Assembly (NCBI RefSeq): GCF_018881575.1
Contig: NZ_JACVQB010000006.1
Location: 179,009 to 243,008, forward strand
Length of the DNA stretch: 64,000 bases
Source of the DNA: Polynucleobacter sp. UK-Kesae-W10
Lineage (GTDB): Bacteria > Pseudomonadota > Gammaproteobacteria > Burkholderiales > Burkholderiaceae
Reading direction: 5' to 3'
The notes beneath the pieces were generated by a model, which ran no database searches, had not been told where the DNA came from, and saw only the letters and a program-made list of their open reading frames with translations. The translations under genes were made by a program, and so were the position numbers. Positions 35,130 through 44,076 of this stretch are shown here, piece after piece. Positions within the stretch are counted from its first letter, which is position 1, and each line of letters opens with the position of its first letter.

Positions 35130-35665
35130 CGCTTAGTCTTTTTCCATGCCAAAAATATGGCCAAAGGAGAGGCAATTAAAACTACCCAGCCTAGACCCAG
35201 ATGAAAATACGTGGCTGCCAATATCACCATGGCAATTACAGTAAGCATCGGTGGATATTTAAGCTCGGTACGCAACATTTTGAAGCCGGTACTGGCAATC
35301 AAACCAACCCCAACGGCTGAGACGCCTTTGAGCATGCCTTGTACAACCGGCATATAGCTATAGTGTTCGTAGAGAACGGCTAATACGAGAAGTAGAGCTA
35401 CTGGTCCCAGCATCAGCCCTAGTACTGCTGCAATAGCACCAGGTACTCCTGCAAAACGGCTGCCAACACAAACACCCAGGTTGACGATATTAGGGCCCGG
35501 AACAATCTGGCAGATGCCCAACATCGCACTGAACTCCTCCGCAGTAAGCCATTTCTCTTGCTCAACAATCGTGCGGCGCGCCCACGGCAATACTCCGCCA
35601 AAGCCGGACATGCCAATCTTGCTAAACCCGATAAAGAGCTCGCGTGGAGTCAGTGTTTTTTTCAA
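35126..35665 (-). CDS. Short-chain chromate transporter ChrA, first half
   Basis: This 179-residue CHR domain protein contains SKIGMSGFGGVLPWARR and LGICQIVPGPNIVNLGVC motifs. It pairs with the overlapping gene at 34605 to give the two CHR domains that make up a full-length ChrA. It begins one base after the hydroxyacid dehydrogenase stop, so it is embedded in an organic-acid operon. That context makes a substrate other than chromate worth considering. Confidence 0.9.
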   Translation of the reverse strand: MKKTLTPRELFIGFSKIGMSGFGGVLPWARRTIVEQEKWLTAEEFSAMLGICQIVPGPNIVNLGVCVGSRFAGVPGAIAAVLGLMLGPVALLLVLAVLYEHYSYMPVVQGMLKGVSAVGVGLIASTGFKMLRTELKYPPMLTVIAMVILAATYFHLGLGWVVLIASPLAIFLAWKKTKR

Positions 35666-35666
35666 G

Positions 35667-36644
35667 CTATTGCGGTTTAAATGGGTGAGGGGCTGGCTTA
35701 TGATCTAGCCAGGCTTCTAAAGTCTCGGTAATGCCTTTAGCAAACGTTTCAAATATTGGCTCAGCAATAAAACCTAAGTGTGGCGTTACCAACAAATTGG
35801 GCGTGTTTCGTAAAGAATCTTTTTCTGGCAATGGCTCAATATCAAAAACATCAACTGCGGCTTGACCTGGTCTGCCTGTAGCCAAAGCTGCTTGCAGATC
35901 TGTCATGTTGATCAGTGCGGCGCGTGAGGTGTTAACCAAAATTGCATCAGGGCGCATCAAGGCTAATTGATCTTTACTGATTAAGCCTTTGGTTCCAGGG
36001 CCGGCTACTAAGTGCATCGAAACGATTTTTGACGTAGAGAGTAATTCCTCAAGACTGACGGACTTAGCGTTTTCAGCGGCCGCACGCTCTGGGGTCATGC
36101 GTGGACTCCAGGTTACGACTTCCATACCAAATGCTGCACCTACTCGTGCTACACGACTACCAATGGCGCCTAAACCCATGATGCCCAGGCGCTCACCAGA
36201 GAGCATGGGAAGGACAGAGAGTTCATCGCGCCAACCGCCATTTGCAATGAGTTTGTTCTCTTCAATCAAGCGCTTAGAAGCGCCTAATATCAATGCCCAA
36301 GTCAATTCAGCGGTAGTTTCTTTAGAGGGGCCACCTGGAGAGCAGGCAATCGGAATATTGCGAGCCACCAATGCTGCTGCGTCTAAGGTGCCATTACGCT
36401 CACCTGTAAACATCAAAAATTTCAGTTTAGGCAATCTGGCAATCATCGCGGCATTAAATGGCGAGCGATCTCGAACAATGGCAATCGCATCAGCATCCTT
36501 CACAGCTTCATAGAGCGCTTCATCGCGCAGTGGTTCATGGTGGATTGTGAGGTTTGCTTGCGCCTCTAATTTTTTCCAATCAGAAAAACGACGCAGAGCG
36601 CGCTCATAATCTCCCAGCACAACAATATTTGGTAACGCAGTCAT
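35667..36644 (-). CDS. D-2-hydroxyacid dehydrogenase family protein
   Basis: This 325-residue NAD(P)-dependent dehydrogenase has the coenzyme fold GIMGLGAIGSRVARVGAAFG (about residue 155), the Arg segment NTSRAALINMTDL, and TPHLGF with the catalytic His. It belongs to the D-isomer-specific family but not close to the protein at 26920. It follows the MmgE/PrpD gene by 21 bases and precedes chrA by one base. Substrate inference: a 2-hydroxy or 2-keto acid related to the MmgE/PrpD reaction. Confidence 0.9.
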   Translation of the reverse strand: MTALPNIVVLGDYERALRRFSDWKKLEAQANLTIHHEPLRDEALYEAVKDADAIAIVRDRSPFNAAMIARLPKLKFLMFTGERNGTLDAAALVARNIPIACSPGGPSKETTAELTWALILGASKRLIEENKLIANGGWRDELSVLPMLSGERLGIMGLGAIGSRVARVGAAFGMEVVTWSPRMTPERAAAENAKSVSLEELLSTSKIVSMHLVAGPGTKGLISKDQLALMRPDAILVNTSRAALINMTDLQAALATGRPGQAAVDVFDIEPLPEKDSLRNTPNLLVTPHLGFIAEPIFETFAKGITETLEAWLDHKPAPHPFKPQ

Positions 36645-36665
36645 GAATGAATACTCTCTATCAAT

Positions 36666-38039
36666 TTAGTCGGGGGTGCAAAGGCTCAGAATCTGTTTGA
36701 GGTCAGATGCTTGGCCCAATTTCCAGAGTGCTGCAATTAATTGACGAGTTTTTTCTTTGCCAATCACTGGTTCAGCCAAGCTAGTAAATTTCTGTTCCAG
36801 GTTTGCATCACTCATAGGGTTTTCAACAGAACCAATAGCGTTCTTCACAAAAATATGCACTTCTTTGCCATCCTTCAGGAAGGCTTTGACATCGACTGAA
36901 GCTTCACTAATGGAGGTGTCTGTGGTGGCGTTAACTTTGGCGCGTAAGGCGACAACATCAGGGCGGTTAACGATGTCATCCGCATACTCACCTTCACCTG
37001 CCTGGCCAAAAATGAGGCCAACAGCACAGCCATGGTAGACGCTAAATTTACCTTCGAGACCATCTTTAGGTGTCTTCTTGCCAGTGAGCTCTAACACTAG
37101 TGGATGAACGCGCAACTCAATACGCTCAACCTCTTCGGCCTTCACACCCTGGGCGCGCAATTGTGCACAAGCATCAATCGCTGGGTGAATCACGATTCCA
37201 CAAGCAAATGGCTTATAGGTATTGAGAGAAATCTCAAAAGATTTTCCAAGCGCGCGATCAATTTCTGACCAGTCGCATTTTGTAGAAACAGTTTGCATAT
37301 AACCACGTCCTGCTTCCAAGGCTTTGGGACTTGCTGTAAAGCCATGCTTTGCTAGCAATGCAGAGAGTTGTCCAGCACGGGCAGCGCCGCCTGGATGAAA
37401 TGGTTTAGTCATCGTGCCAAACTGTTCGCGCATGCCTACTGGTTGAGAAGCGGCAATACCCAGGGCCATCGTTGTCTTTTGAAGATCCAATCCCATTAAA
37501 CGGGAGCAGGCTGCAGCAGAACCCAACATACCGGTAGAGCCGGTAATGTGCCAGCCACGATGGTAGTGGTCTGGGTACATTGCATTGCCCACACGACAAG
37601 CGACATCGATGCCCAAGATAAGGGAGTCAATGATTTGACGACCATTGGCGTTAATGTGCTCACCTAAAGCCAGAATGGCTGAAGCAACTGGGCCAGCAGG
37701 GTGAATAACAGTCTTGAGGTGCGTGTCATCAAAGTCAAAAGTATGAGAGCTAATACCGTTGATCAATGCAGCGGCACCCATATCGACTTTATCCTTGCGA
37801 CCCAAAATGCTGGCTTGTGGAGCTGGCTGAAATTCGCGAATTGCAGCCAAAGAAGATTCCACGCTTTCGTGATTTGCAGCGCCAATTGCGCAGCCTAACC
37901 AGTTTAAGAATGTGCGATGCGCTTCATGATCCACTTCGGGAGTCCAGCCTTGGCTAGGATGAGCGGTAACAAATTCCGCCAAAATTTTAGTAACGGGCGG
38001 TGCGTTCAAATCTGCGGCTGCGGCAATAGCGTGTGACAT
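36666..38039 (-). CDS. MmgE/PrpD family protein
   Basis: This 457-residue protein of the MmgE/PrpD family includes 2-methylcitrate dehydratase, cis-aconitate decarboxylase and iminodisuccinate epimerase. Conserved segments include FDFDDTHLKTVIHPAGPV, HITGSTGMLGSAAACSRLMGL and TMTKPFHPGGAARAG. No other methylcitrate cycle gene (prpB, prpC, acnD) is nearby, so a role in propionate breakdown is doubtful. It sits between a Bug gene (41 bases upstream) and a hydroxyacid dehydrogenase, which suggests turnover of an imported multi-carboxylate. Confidence 0.92.
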   Translation of the reverse strand: MSHAIAAAADLNAPPVTKILAEFVTAHPSQGWTPEVDHEAHRTFLNWLGCAIGAANHESVESSLAAIREFQPAPQASILGRKDKVDMGAAALINGISSHTFDFDDTHLKTVIHPAGPVASAILALGEHINANGRQIIDSLILGIDVACRVGNAMYPDHYHRGWHITGSTGMLGSAAACSRLMGLDLQKTTMALGIAASQPVGMREQFGTMTKPFHPGGAARAGQLSALLAKHGFTASPKALEAGRGYMQTVSTKCDWSEIDRALGKSFEISLNTYKPFACGIVIHPAIDACAQLRAQGVKAEEVERIELRVHPLVLELTGKKTPKDGLEGKFSVYHGCAVGLIFGQAGEGEYADDIVNRPDVVALRAKVNATTDTSISEASVDVKAFLKDGKEVHIFVKNAIGSVENPMSDANLEQKFTSLAEPVIGKEKTRQLIAALWKLGQASDLKQILSLCTPD

Positions 38040-38080
38040 AGATGTTCCTGTAAATGAGGGAGTTATTTAATAGAGAATAT

Positions 38081-39076
38081 TTATTCGATTTCGATATTGC
38101 GATCTTTGGCAACCTTGGCCCAACGTGCAATATCTTCTTTAATGTAGTTGGCAAACTGAGGTGGCGTCATTGGCATTAAAGTCATTGCCTCGCTTGTCAT
38201 TTTTTCTGAGAAATCATGCGATGCCAAAACCTTATTTAATTCTGTGTTGAGTTTGCTGACAATAGCAGGGGGCAAGTTTGCCGGCCCTACTACGCCATAC
38301 CATTGCTGGCCATCAAAGCCATTGAAGCCCAATTCTTTAAACGTGGGAATATTCGGCGCAGCGGCACTGCGTTTGGAGCCGGTTACTGCTAAGCCGCGAA
38401 CGCGATTGGTGCTGATGTAGGGCAGCGCTGCAAATAGCGTTGGAAACATCGCTTGTGTTTGACCTGCTAATAAATCGGTATAAGCCGGACCAACACCGCG
38501 ATAAGGAACGTGCACCATGAAAATACCAGCAGCAAGTTTTAGTTGCTCCATGCCCAGGTGGGTTAGGGTGCCGGGCCCTGCAGAACCGTAACTCAGTTTG
38601 GCTGGATTCTTCTTGGCGTAGTCCACAAACTCTTTAAAGTTTTTAATGGGAAGATCGGGATTAATGATTAAGACGTTCGGTGTTGCGCCAATCATGCCTA
38701 CGGGCGTGAAATCTTTGATGGCGTCATAAGGCAAACGGCGCACTGCTGGATTGGTGCCATGGGTTCCAACATAGGCAATCATCAAGGTATAACCATCTGG
38801 CGCTGCTTTAGCGGTGGCTTGCGAAGCAATTGCACCTCCACCGCCACCCATATTTTCAACAATAACCGGTTGACCAATGGAGCGAGACAGCTTTTCAGCA
38901 ACTGCACGAGCAATATTGTCTAGACCGCCGCCAGCAGCAACAGGGGCAATGAGTTTGATGGGTTTTGTGGGGTAGTTTGGTGTTTGCGCATGAGCGCCAA
39001 CACTCAATACGAGTCCCAGCGTGGCCAGCAAAGCAGATAAAAAAATCGGCAAGTGCCGATTCATTGTTTTAGACAT
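38081..39076 (-). CDS. Bug/TctC-family periplasmic binding protein
   Basis: This 331-residue Bug protein has a signal peptide (about residues 1-30, ending GAHAQ), then YPTKPIKLIAPVAAGGG, the ENMGGGGGAIA loop (more glycine-rich than usual) and HVPYRGVGPAY. It is the first gene of the minus-strand operon running to 33603. It probably captures the substrate of the MmgE/PrpD and hydroxyacid dehydrogenase enzymes. Confidence 0.92.
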   Translation of the reverse strand: MSKTMNRHLPIFLSALLATLGLVLSVGAHAQTPNYPTKPIKLIAPVAAGGGLDNIARAVAEKLSRSIGQPVIVENMGGGGGAIASQATAKAAPDGYTLMIAYVGTHGTNPAVRRLPYDAIKDFTPVGMIGATPNVLIINPDLPIKNFKEFVDYAKKNPAKLSYGSAGPGTLTHLGMEQLKLAAGIFMVHVPYRGVGPAYTDLLAGQTQAMFPTLFAALPYISTNRVRGLAVTGSKRSAAAPNIPTFKELGFNGFDGQQWYGVVGPANLPPAIVSKLNTELNKVLASHDFSEKMTSEAMTLMPMTPPQFANYIKEDIARWAKVAKDRNIEIE

Positions 39077-39159
39077 GTCTCAGGTCCAGATGATTGTTAT
39101 TGGTTTAATGTAAAACAGCCCAATAATTCTACTATTGATGACCCGATATGGTGGGCGGC

Positions 39160-39930
39160 CTAGCCTGTTTTGAGTTTTTTACGGATGGAATGCTCCACGG
39201 GGATGGAGTCTAGGTTCGGTTCCAAGGCTTCCCGCTCATCAAACACGAAGCAGCTTCCCTGGTAGTGGGCTGAACCAACCTCCTCAAAGTACTTCAAAAT
39301 GCCACCTTCGAGCTGGTAGCTATGTTCCATGCCGATTTCTCGCATATAGAGCCCAGACTTCTCGCAGCGAATCCCTCCAGTGCAAAAACTCACCAGGGTT
39401 TTACCGGCTAACCCCTCTTTGTGAGCTGAAATGGCCGCCGGAAATTCGGTGAACTTATCGATATTGAAGTGCAGGGCATTTTCAAAGGTGCCGTAGTCCA
39501 CTTCAAAAGCATTGCGGGTATCGACCATCACTACTGGGCGGCCTAAATCGTCAGTGCCCCGATCTAGCCACTCCTGCAATTTTTTAGGACTGATGAAATT
39601 GGCTCGACCCTTCTCCGGCTGAATAGTCGGGTGGTTCATGCGAATAATTTCATTCTTGAGCTTGATCAGCATCTTTTTGAAGGGTTGATCCTCTGACCAA
39701 CTTTCTTTGGTCTCCAGAGATGAAAAACGAGGGTCTGAGCGCAGCCAGTCCACAAATCCGCGCAATGCTTCCGCTTTTCCAGCAAGAAACAGATTGATGC
39801 CCTCGCCAGTGAGCAAAATAGTACCTTTAAGCTCCCGTGCATTGCATTCGTTGAGCATTTTGGCGCGCAACTCTGGCAACCCATCTAGGCTGACAAATAA
39901 ATACGCGGCAATATTCAAAATCGACTTCAT
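39160..39930 (-). CDS. trhO: Rhodanese-like tRNA uridine hydroxylase TrhO
   Basis: This 256-residue protein of the TrhO/YceA family (formerly UPF0176) hydroxylates U34 of certain tRNAs on the way to 5-methoxy- or carboxymethoxyuridine. It has an N-terminal acylphosphatase-like domain and a rhodanese domain with the active-site loop C183-TGGIR-C189-E. It is shorter than E. coli TrhO (about 350 residues), like many betaproteobacterial forms. A GAGAGAG site precedes the ATG. It is monocistronic and divergent from the Bug gene at 40019. Confidence 0.9.
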   Translation of the reverse strand: MKSILNIAAYLFVSLDGLPELRAKMLNECNARELKGTILLTGEGINLFLAGKAEALRGFVDWLRSDPRFSSLETKESWSEDQPFKKMLIKLKNEIIRMNHPTIQPEKGRANFISPKKLQEWLDRGTDDLGRPVVMVDTRNAFEVDYGTFENALHFNIDKFTEFPAAISAHKEGLAGKTLVSFCTGGIRCEKSGLYMREIGMEHSYQLEGGILKYFEEVGSAHYQGSCFVFDEREALEPNLDSIPVEHSIRKKLKTG

Positions 39931-40018
39931 GTTCTCTCTCTTTGGGCTAGCTGGTCATTATCGAGCAAATGGCGCCTGGGGGTGGTAATCTTGAGGCCTC
40001 ATTCTAAGGAGACAATCC

Positions 40019-41014
40019 ATGCTAGATCTAGTAAAAATGGCCAAAAGAGCCCTCTTGATCGCTTTAATGGCCTTGGGGGCTAGTGGCCTGACCTGGGCAC
40101 AAACTTCGGGTGCTTGGCCCACCCAAAAACCGATCCGCTTAATTGCGGTATTCCCACCAGGCGGCTCAGTAGATCAAGTGGCCCGTATTTTGGCGCCAGC
40201 CCTGCAAGCTGAATTAAAACAAAACGTCATTGTGGAAAACGTTGGTGGCGCTTCCGGGGTGATTGGCACCTCCGCCATGACACGTTCTGATCCTGATGGA
40301 TATACCTTCGCAGTGGTGTTTGATACCCATGGCGTTAACCCAAGTCTCAAAGATAAGCTTCCGTATGACACGATCAAAGATATTGCACCCGTGATTTTGG
40401 TGGGCACTTCACCAATGGTGTTGGTAGCAAGTAAAAAATCTGGCATTACGAGCTTTAAGCAATTGGTCGATTTATCTAAAACCGGTAAGCAATTTAGCTA
40501 CGGCTCTATTGGCATTGGTAGCCTAGGTCACCTAGCGATGGCTCGCTTGGCAAAACAAGCTGGCTTTGATTGGAACCATATTCCTTACCGTGGCGGCGGC
40601 CCTTTAATGCAGGATGTTCTGGGTGGCCAAGTGGAATTAGCAGTTGGCTCGGAATTTTTGGTAAAGCCGCATATTGAGAGTGGTGGTGTGATTCCCTTGG
40701 TAATTACTACTGCAAAGAGATCGCCTGCATTACCGAATGTGCCGACGATTTCTGAGAGCGGCTTCCCAGGGTTTAGTGCGCCAGCATGGTGGGCGGTCTT
40801 AGCGCCAGGGAAAACTCCTCCAGCCCTAGTGGATGCAATGAATAAAGCCCTCAATAAGGTATTGAAAACACCTGCAGTGGCTGCCAAATTTAAAGCACAG
40901 GGTATTGAGATTGTTGGTGGATCCCCCGAGACTTTGCGCGACTTTATTGGTAAGCAAATTGCCATTTGGGGCAAATTCGTGATCGAAAACAACATCAAAG
41001 AAACTGGTCAATAG
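40019..41014 (+). CDS. Bug/TctC-family periplasmic binding protein
   Basis: This 331-residue Bug protein has a signal peptide (about 1-28, ending LTWAQ), KPIRLIAVFPPGG, the ENVGGASGVIG loop, and HIPYRGGGPLM. The start follows AAGGAGA at good spacing. It is upstream of a CMD-family gene by nine bases, so the two are likely one transcript. The ligand is not predictable. Confidence 0.92.
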   Translation: MLDLVKMAKRALLIALMALGASGLTWAQTSGAWPTQKPIRLIAVFPPGGSVDQVARILAPALQAELKQNVIVENVGGASGVIGTSAMTRSDPDGYTFAVVFDTHGVNPSLKDKLPYDTIKDIAPVILVGTSPMVLVASKKSGITSFKQLVDLSKTGKQFSYGSIGIGSLGHLAMARLAKQAGFDWNHIPYRGGGPLMQDVLGGQVELAVGSEFLVKPHIESGGVIPLVITTAKRSPALPNVPTISESGFPGFSAPAWWAVLAPGKTPPALVDAMNKALNKVLKTPAVAAKFKAQGIEIVGGSPETLRDFIGKQIAIWGKFVIENNIKETGQ

Positions 41015-41023
41015 AAAGTATTT

Positions 41024-41575
41024 ATGTCTGAACGTTTAATTCCCTATCAGCCTATGGATTTGGCTGAGCCTGCTGAGTTGGTGGCCGCTATTCGTAAGCG
41101 ACGTGGCGGTCAATTTATTAATTTGGATCGCATGTTATTGCATAGCGTGCCTATTGCTGAAGGTTGGAATCACTTCATTGGTGAGATTCGCAATAACCTT
41201 TCCTTGGATCCAAAACTGCGTGAGCTGGCAATGTGTGGCGTTGCTGTTCTCAACGGTGCCGAGTATGAATTTTTTCATCATGCACCCCCCTTTAAAAAAG
41301 CGGGCGGTACCGAAGAGCAAGTTCAGGCATTGCGTTTAATTGGTCAAGCCGGTTTTCCACGCAATCTATTTTCCCCATTAGAAAATGATGCGGCTGATTT
41401 GACATTCCAGATGACGCGCAATATCAAGGTAGAACCTGAGCTCATGGGGCGTTTGCAAAAAGCATTGGGCAGTACCGATACAGTGGAGTTGGTCACTGTC
41501 ATTGCTGCTTACAACATGGTGTCACGCTTTTTGATAGCTCTGGACGTCAATCCAGAAGACCATCCACCAGCCTAA
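41024..41575 (+). CDS. Carboxymuconolactone decarboxylase family protein
   Basis: This 183-residue AhpD/CMD-fold protein contains the helical motif ELAMCGVAVLNGAEYEFFHH. It lacks a CxxC pair and so is probably not a peroxidase-type AhpD. Relatives act as decarboxylases or hydrolases on ring-derived lactones. It follows the Bug gene by 9 bases and precedes pirin by 16. The function is unknown but could be in aromatic acid metabolism. Confidence 0.85.
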   Translation: MSERLIPYQPMDLAEPAELVAAIRKRRGGQFINLDRMLLHSVPIAEGWNHFIGEIRNNLSLDPKLRELAMCGVAVLNGAEYEFFHHAPPFKKAGGTEEQVQALRLIGQAGFPRNLFSPLENDAADLTFQMTRNIKVEPELMGRLQKALGSTDTVELVTVIAAYNMVSRFLIALDVNPEDHPPA

Positions 41576-41591
41576 GTTATTTGCAAACAAG

Positions 41592-42446
41592 ATGATCCGC
41601 AATATTCAAGCCATTATTCCGGGTATCGCCACCTCAGATGGTGCGGGCGTCAAATTGCGCCGTAGTTTAGGCGGTCAGCAGCAAGTGCGTTTAGATCCTT
41701 TTTTGATGCTGGATGAGTTTTCCTCAAATGACCCCAATGATTATGTGGCGGGATTTCCGGCGCATCCACATCGGGGTTTTGAGACGGTGACCTATATGCT
41801 CGAAGGACATATGTTGCATGAGGATCATTTAGGCAATCAGGGGCACCTCAAAACAGGTGGTGTGCAGTGGATGACGGCAGGACGAGGCATTATTCATTCC
41901 GAGATGCCCCAGCAGGTTAGCGGCGCAATGCGCGGCTTCCAGTTGTGGATTAATTTGCCTGCCGCTGAAAAGATGAAGCCTGCCGGATATCAAGATATTC
42001 AGGTGGAAGATATTCCCAAGGCAACCCTTCCCCATGGCGGCTTCGTCAAGGTCATTGCAGGCACATATGCAGCCGATGGTAAGACGGTTGCAGGTCCAAT
42101 TCAAGGAATCACCACGGCCCCATTATTTTTGGATGTGCATTTACCAGCGAATGCCGAGTTTGAACATCGCATTCCTAAGGAGCTAAATGCCTTTCTGTAC
42201 ATCTACGAAGGCGAACTAGAGGTGGGTGGACCCATGAGACCGGCTCCTAAGCAGGCCGCTATCGTCTTGGGTGATGGAGATCTTTTAAAAATCAAAGCCG
42301 GTGCTCAGGGCGCGCAATTGATTGTGCTTGCGGCTTTGCCATTGCATGAGCCAGTAGTGCAGTACGGTCCCTTTGTGATGAATACGCGCGCTGAGATTGA
42401 ACAGGCAATCGACGATTATCAAAATAATCGTTTTGCAGTTTCCTAA
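41592..42446 (+). CDS. Pirin family protein
   Basis: This 284-residue bicupin protein has the N-terminal metal site of pirin (HPHRGFETVTYMLEGH and later HSEM). Some bacterial pirins have quercetinase activity or bind pyruvate dehydrogenase. The C-terminal cupin is conserved in sequence without a clear metal site. It ends with TAATG, overlapping the methyltransferase gene by one base, so the two are translationally coupled. Confidence 0.92.
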   Translation: MIRNIQAIIPGIATSDGAGVKLRRSLGGQQQVRLDPFLMLDEFSSNDPNDYVAGFPAHPHRGFETVTYMLEGHMLHEDHLGNQGHLKTGGVQWMTAGRGIIHSEMPQQVSGAMRGFQLWINLPAAEKMKPAGYQDIQVEDIPKATLPHGGFVKVIAGTYAADGKTVAGPIQGITTAPLFLDVHLPANAEFEHRIPKELNAFLYIYEGELEVGGPMRPAPKQAAIVLGDGDLLKIKAGAQGAQLIVLAALPLHEPVVQYGPFVMNTRAEIEQAIDDYQNNRFAVS

Positions 42447-43609
42447 TGATTCATTGGGAAGAGGGTGGTCAAACTCACTCGGCTCGTTGGCGTTCAGAAA
42501 ACGGTATTGCCCCGCATAAAAAAATTCAGATCGGTGACGATACGCTGACTGCTGATATCGCCTATCGCCTGGCTTGCGAAGGTACGGCAATTTTGTATCG
42601 AGGCGATTTTCAAAATGCCCGCCAGCTTCTGCAAGCTTTGGTCCGAAGGGCAGATAAGCCCTCGAAGAAATCTCAACGGACGGAGCGCGTTGAAAAAGAT
42701 AAAACCAAAAGTCCTCTAGATAGCTTTAATCTTCATCGCTTGGCGCAGTCTCAACGTGCGCGTATTTTGGGGATGTTGCTCATTCCCGTGAATGCGGATC
42801 ACAGCATTTCTTTAAGGCGTGCACCGGATGTAGCGCAAGCTTGTCTTGAGGCCTACGGCAAACAAGAGCAAGACTATGTGATTTCCTTGCGTGAATTATT
42901 GGGCGTAATTAGCGCCCATGAGTGGCGTAAGAAAGGTGTACCAGTACTAGCAAGAGAGGATGAAGAAATTCGGATTCATCCGCACTATGGTGTGTTTTCA
43001 CCCATTCGTGGCGAATATATTGAGCTAGTCTTAAAAGCGCCTTTGCCAGCAGCACTCAGTACCCAATCCCTGACATTTGATATCGGCGTAGGTACTGGTG
43101 TTCTGTCAGTGGTGCTGGCAGTCCGGGATGTGCGCAACATTATTGCGACCGATCTGAACGAGCGTGCCATTGCCTGTGCCCAAGAAAACATTGACCGCTT
43201 AGGCCTTGGTGAGCAAATCACGATTCTGAAAACGGATTTATTTCCCGAGGGCAAAGCAGGGCTGATTGTTTGCAATCCACCTTGGTTGCCAGCTCGTCCT
43301 AGCTCGATGCTAGAGCAGGCGGTCTATGACCCAGAAAGTCAGATGCTGAAAGGTTTTCTGAATGGCCTCAAAGAGCATCTTTTACCTAACGGTGAGGGTT
43401 GGTTGATTCTGTCGGATTTAGCCGAGCATTTGGGTTTGCGGAGTCGAGAGCAGTTACTTGGCTGGATAGAGAGTGCCGGCCTTAAAGTCATTGCGCGCAT
43501 AGATACCAAGCCCAATCACCCTAAATCATTTGATAAAGCGGATGCTTTGTATCGGGCCAGATCAGCTGAGCTCACCTCGCTTTGGCGTTTGACTGCAAAA
43601 AATGAGTGA
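42446..43609 (+). CDS. Class I SAM-dependent methyltransferase, HemK/RlmG-like
   Basis: This 387-residue protein has a long N-terminal region (about 1-190) and a C-terminal Rossmann methyltransferase domain with DIGVGTGVLSVVLA (motif I), ATDLNERAI (II), and the amino-methylating signature NPPW (about residue 275). The NPPW motif points to N-methylation of Gln, Asn or a base in rRNA or protein. The long N-terminus does not match PrmC closely. It is coupled to pirin by a one-base overlap and ends before a terminator for tmRNA. Confidence 0.85.
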   Translation: MIHWEEGGQTHSARWRSENGIAPHKKIQIGDDTLTADIAYRLACEGTAILYRGDFQNARQLLQALVRRADKPSKKSQRTERVEKDKTKSPLDSFNLHRLAQSQRARILGMLLIPVNADHSISLRRAPDVAQACLEAYGKQEQDYVISLRELLGVISAHEWRKKGVPVLAREDEEIRIHPHYGVFSPIRGEYIELVLKAPLPAALSTQSLTFDIGVGTGVLSVVLAVRDVRNIIATDLNERAIACAQENIDRLGLGEQITILKTDLFPEGKAGLIVCNPPWLPARPSSMLEQAVYDPESQMLKGFLNGLKEHLLPNGEGWLILSDLAEHLGLRSREQLLGWIESAGLKVIARIDTKPNHPKSFDKADALYRARSAELTSLWRLTAKNE

Positions 43610-43611
43610 GT

Positions 43612-43645
43612 AAAACAAAACCCCTCTAACAATCAGAGGGGTTTG
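43612..43645 (-). terminator. Terminator of ssrA
   Basis: AAACCCCTCT and AGAGGGGTTT pair around a GATTGTT loop on the minus strand, followed by a T-rich run. It ends ssrA and could also serve the convergent methyltransferase gene. Confidence 0.85.
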
Positions 43646-43652
43646 CTTTAAA

Positions 43653-44011
43653 TGGTGGAGTCGGCGGGAATCGAACCCGCGTCCGCAAATCCTCCACAAC
43701 AAGTTCTACATACTTAGTCATATCATTTGATTTAATCAGTTAAGCACGGATTGACACGTTCTTTGCTGACGATTCACTAAGTTTTCGAATCATTCCCCGT
43801 GACATGAAATGATCTTATCTCTTGTAAATGACCCTGATCTAGCTTGCGCTAGCTGACCCAAGAGAGAATCAGTTCAGGGGCAACCGCAATTAAGCGGCTA
43901 GTGCGAAACGTTCGTCGTTTGCAGTTAAAACATTCCCATTGATTTACGAGATAACGGGTCCTCGGTATGCCCTTGATGCTTTGTAATCCACGTCGAAACC
44001 ATGTCGACCCC
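43653..44011 (-). ncRNA. ssrA: Transfer-messenger RNA (tmRNA)
   Basis: The gene encodes the 359-base tmRNA that rescues stalled ribosomes. Its 3' end on the minus strand is a tRNA-like T-arm and acceptor ending GACTCCACCA, and its 5' end GGGGTCG pairs with CGACTCC to form the acceptor stem. The tag reading frame at 43890-43922 encodes ANDERFALAA and stop. A possible promoter (TTGAGC at 44061-44066, TAAAAT at 44036-44041, 19 bases apart) lies upstream, implying 5' processing by RNase P. The rest of the 470-base gap between genes is taken by the terminator and this leader. Confidence 0.97.
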
Positions 44012-44076
44012 AGAGTTCATGCATAGGAAGTCTCTATTTTAAGGCTGATAGCCTGAGTTTGCTCAATATCTTTGGT

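Noticed and set aside
35989..36513. Open plus-strand frame of 174 codons opposite the hydroxyacid dehydrogenase gene
   Set aside because: It is antisense to a gene with clear motifs, carries no recognisable domain, and its composition follows the codon pattern of the opposite strand.
36666..38039. prpD of a methylcitrate cycle
   Set aside because: No prpB, prpC or acnD is near, and the neighbours point to another acid, so only the family name is kept.
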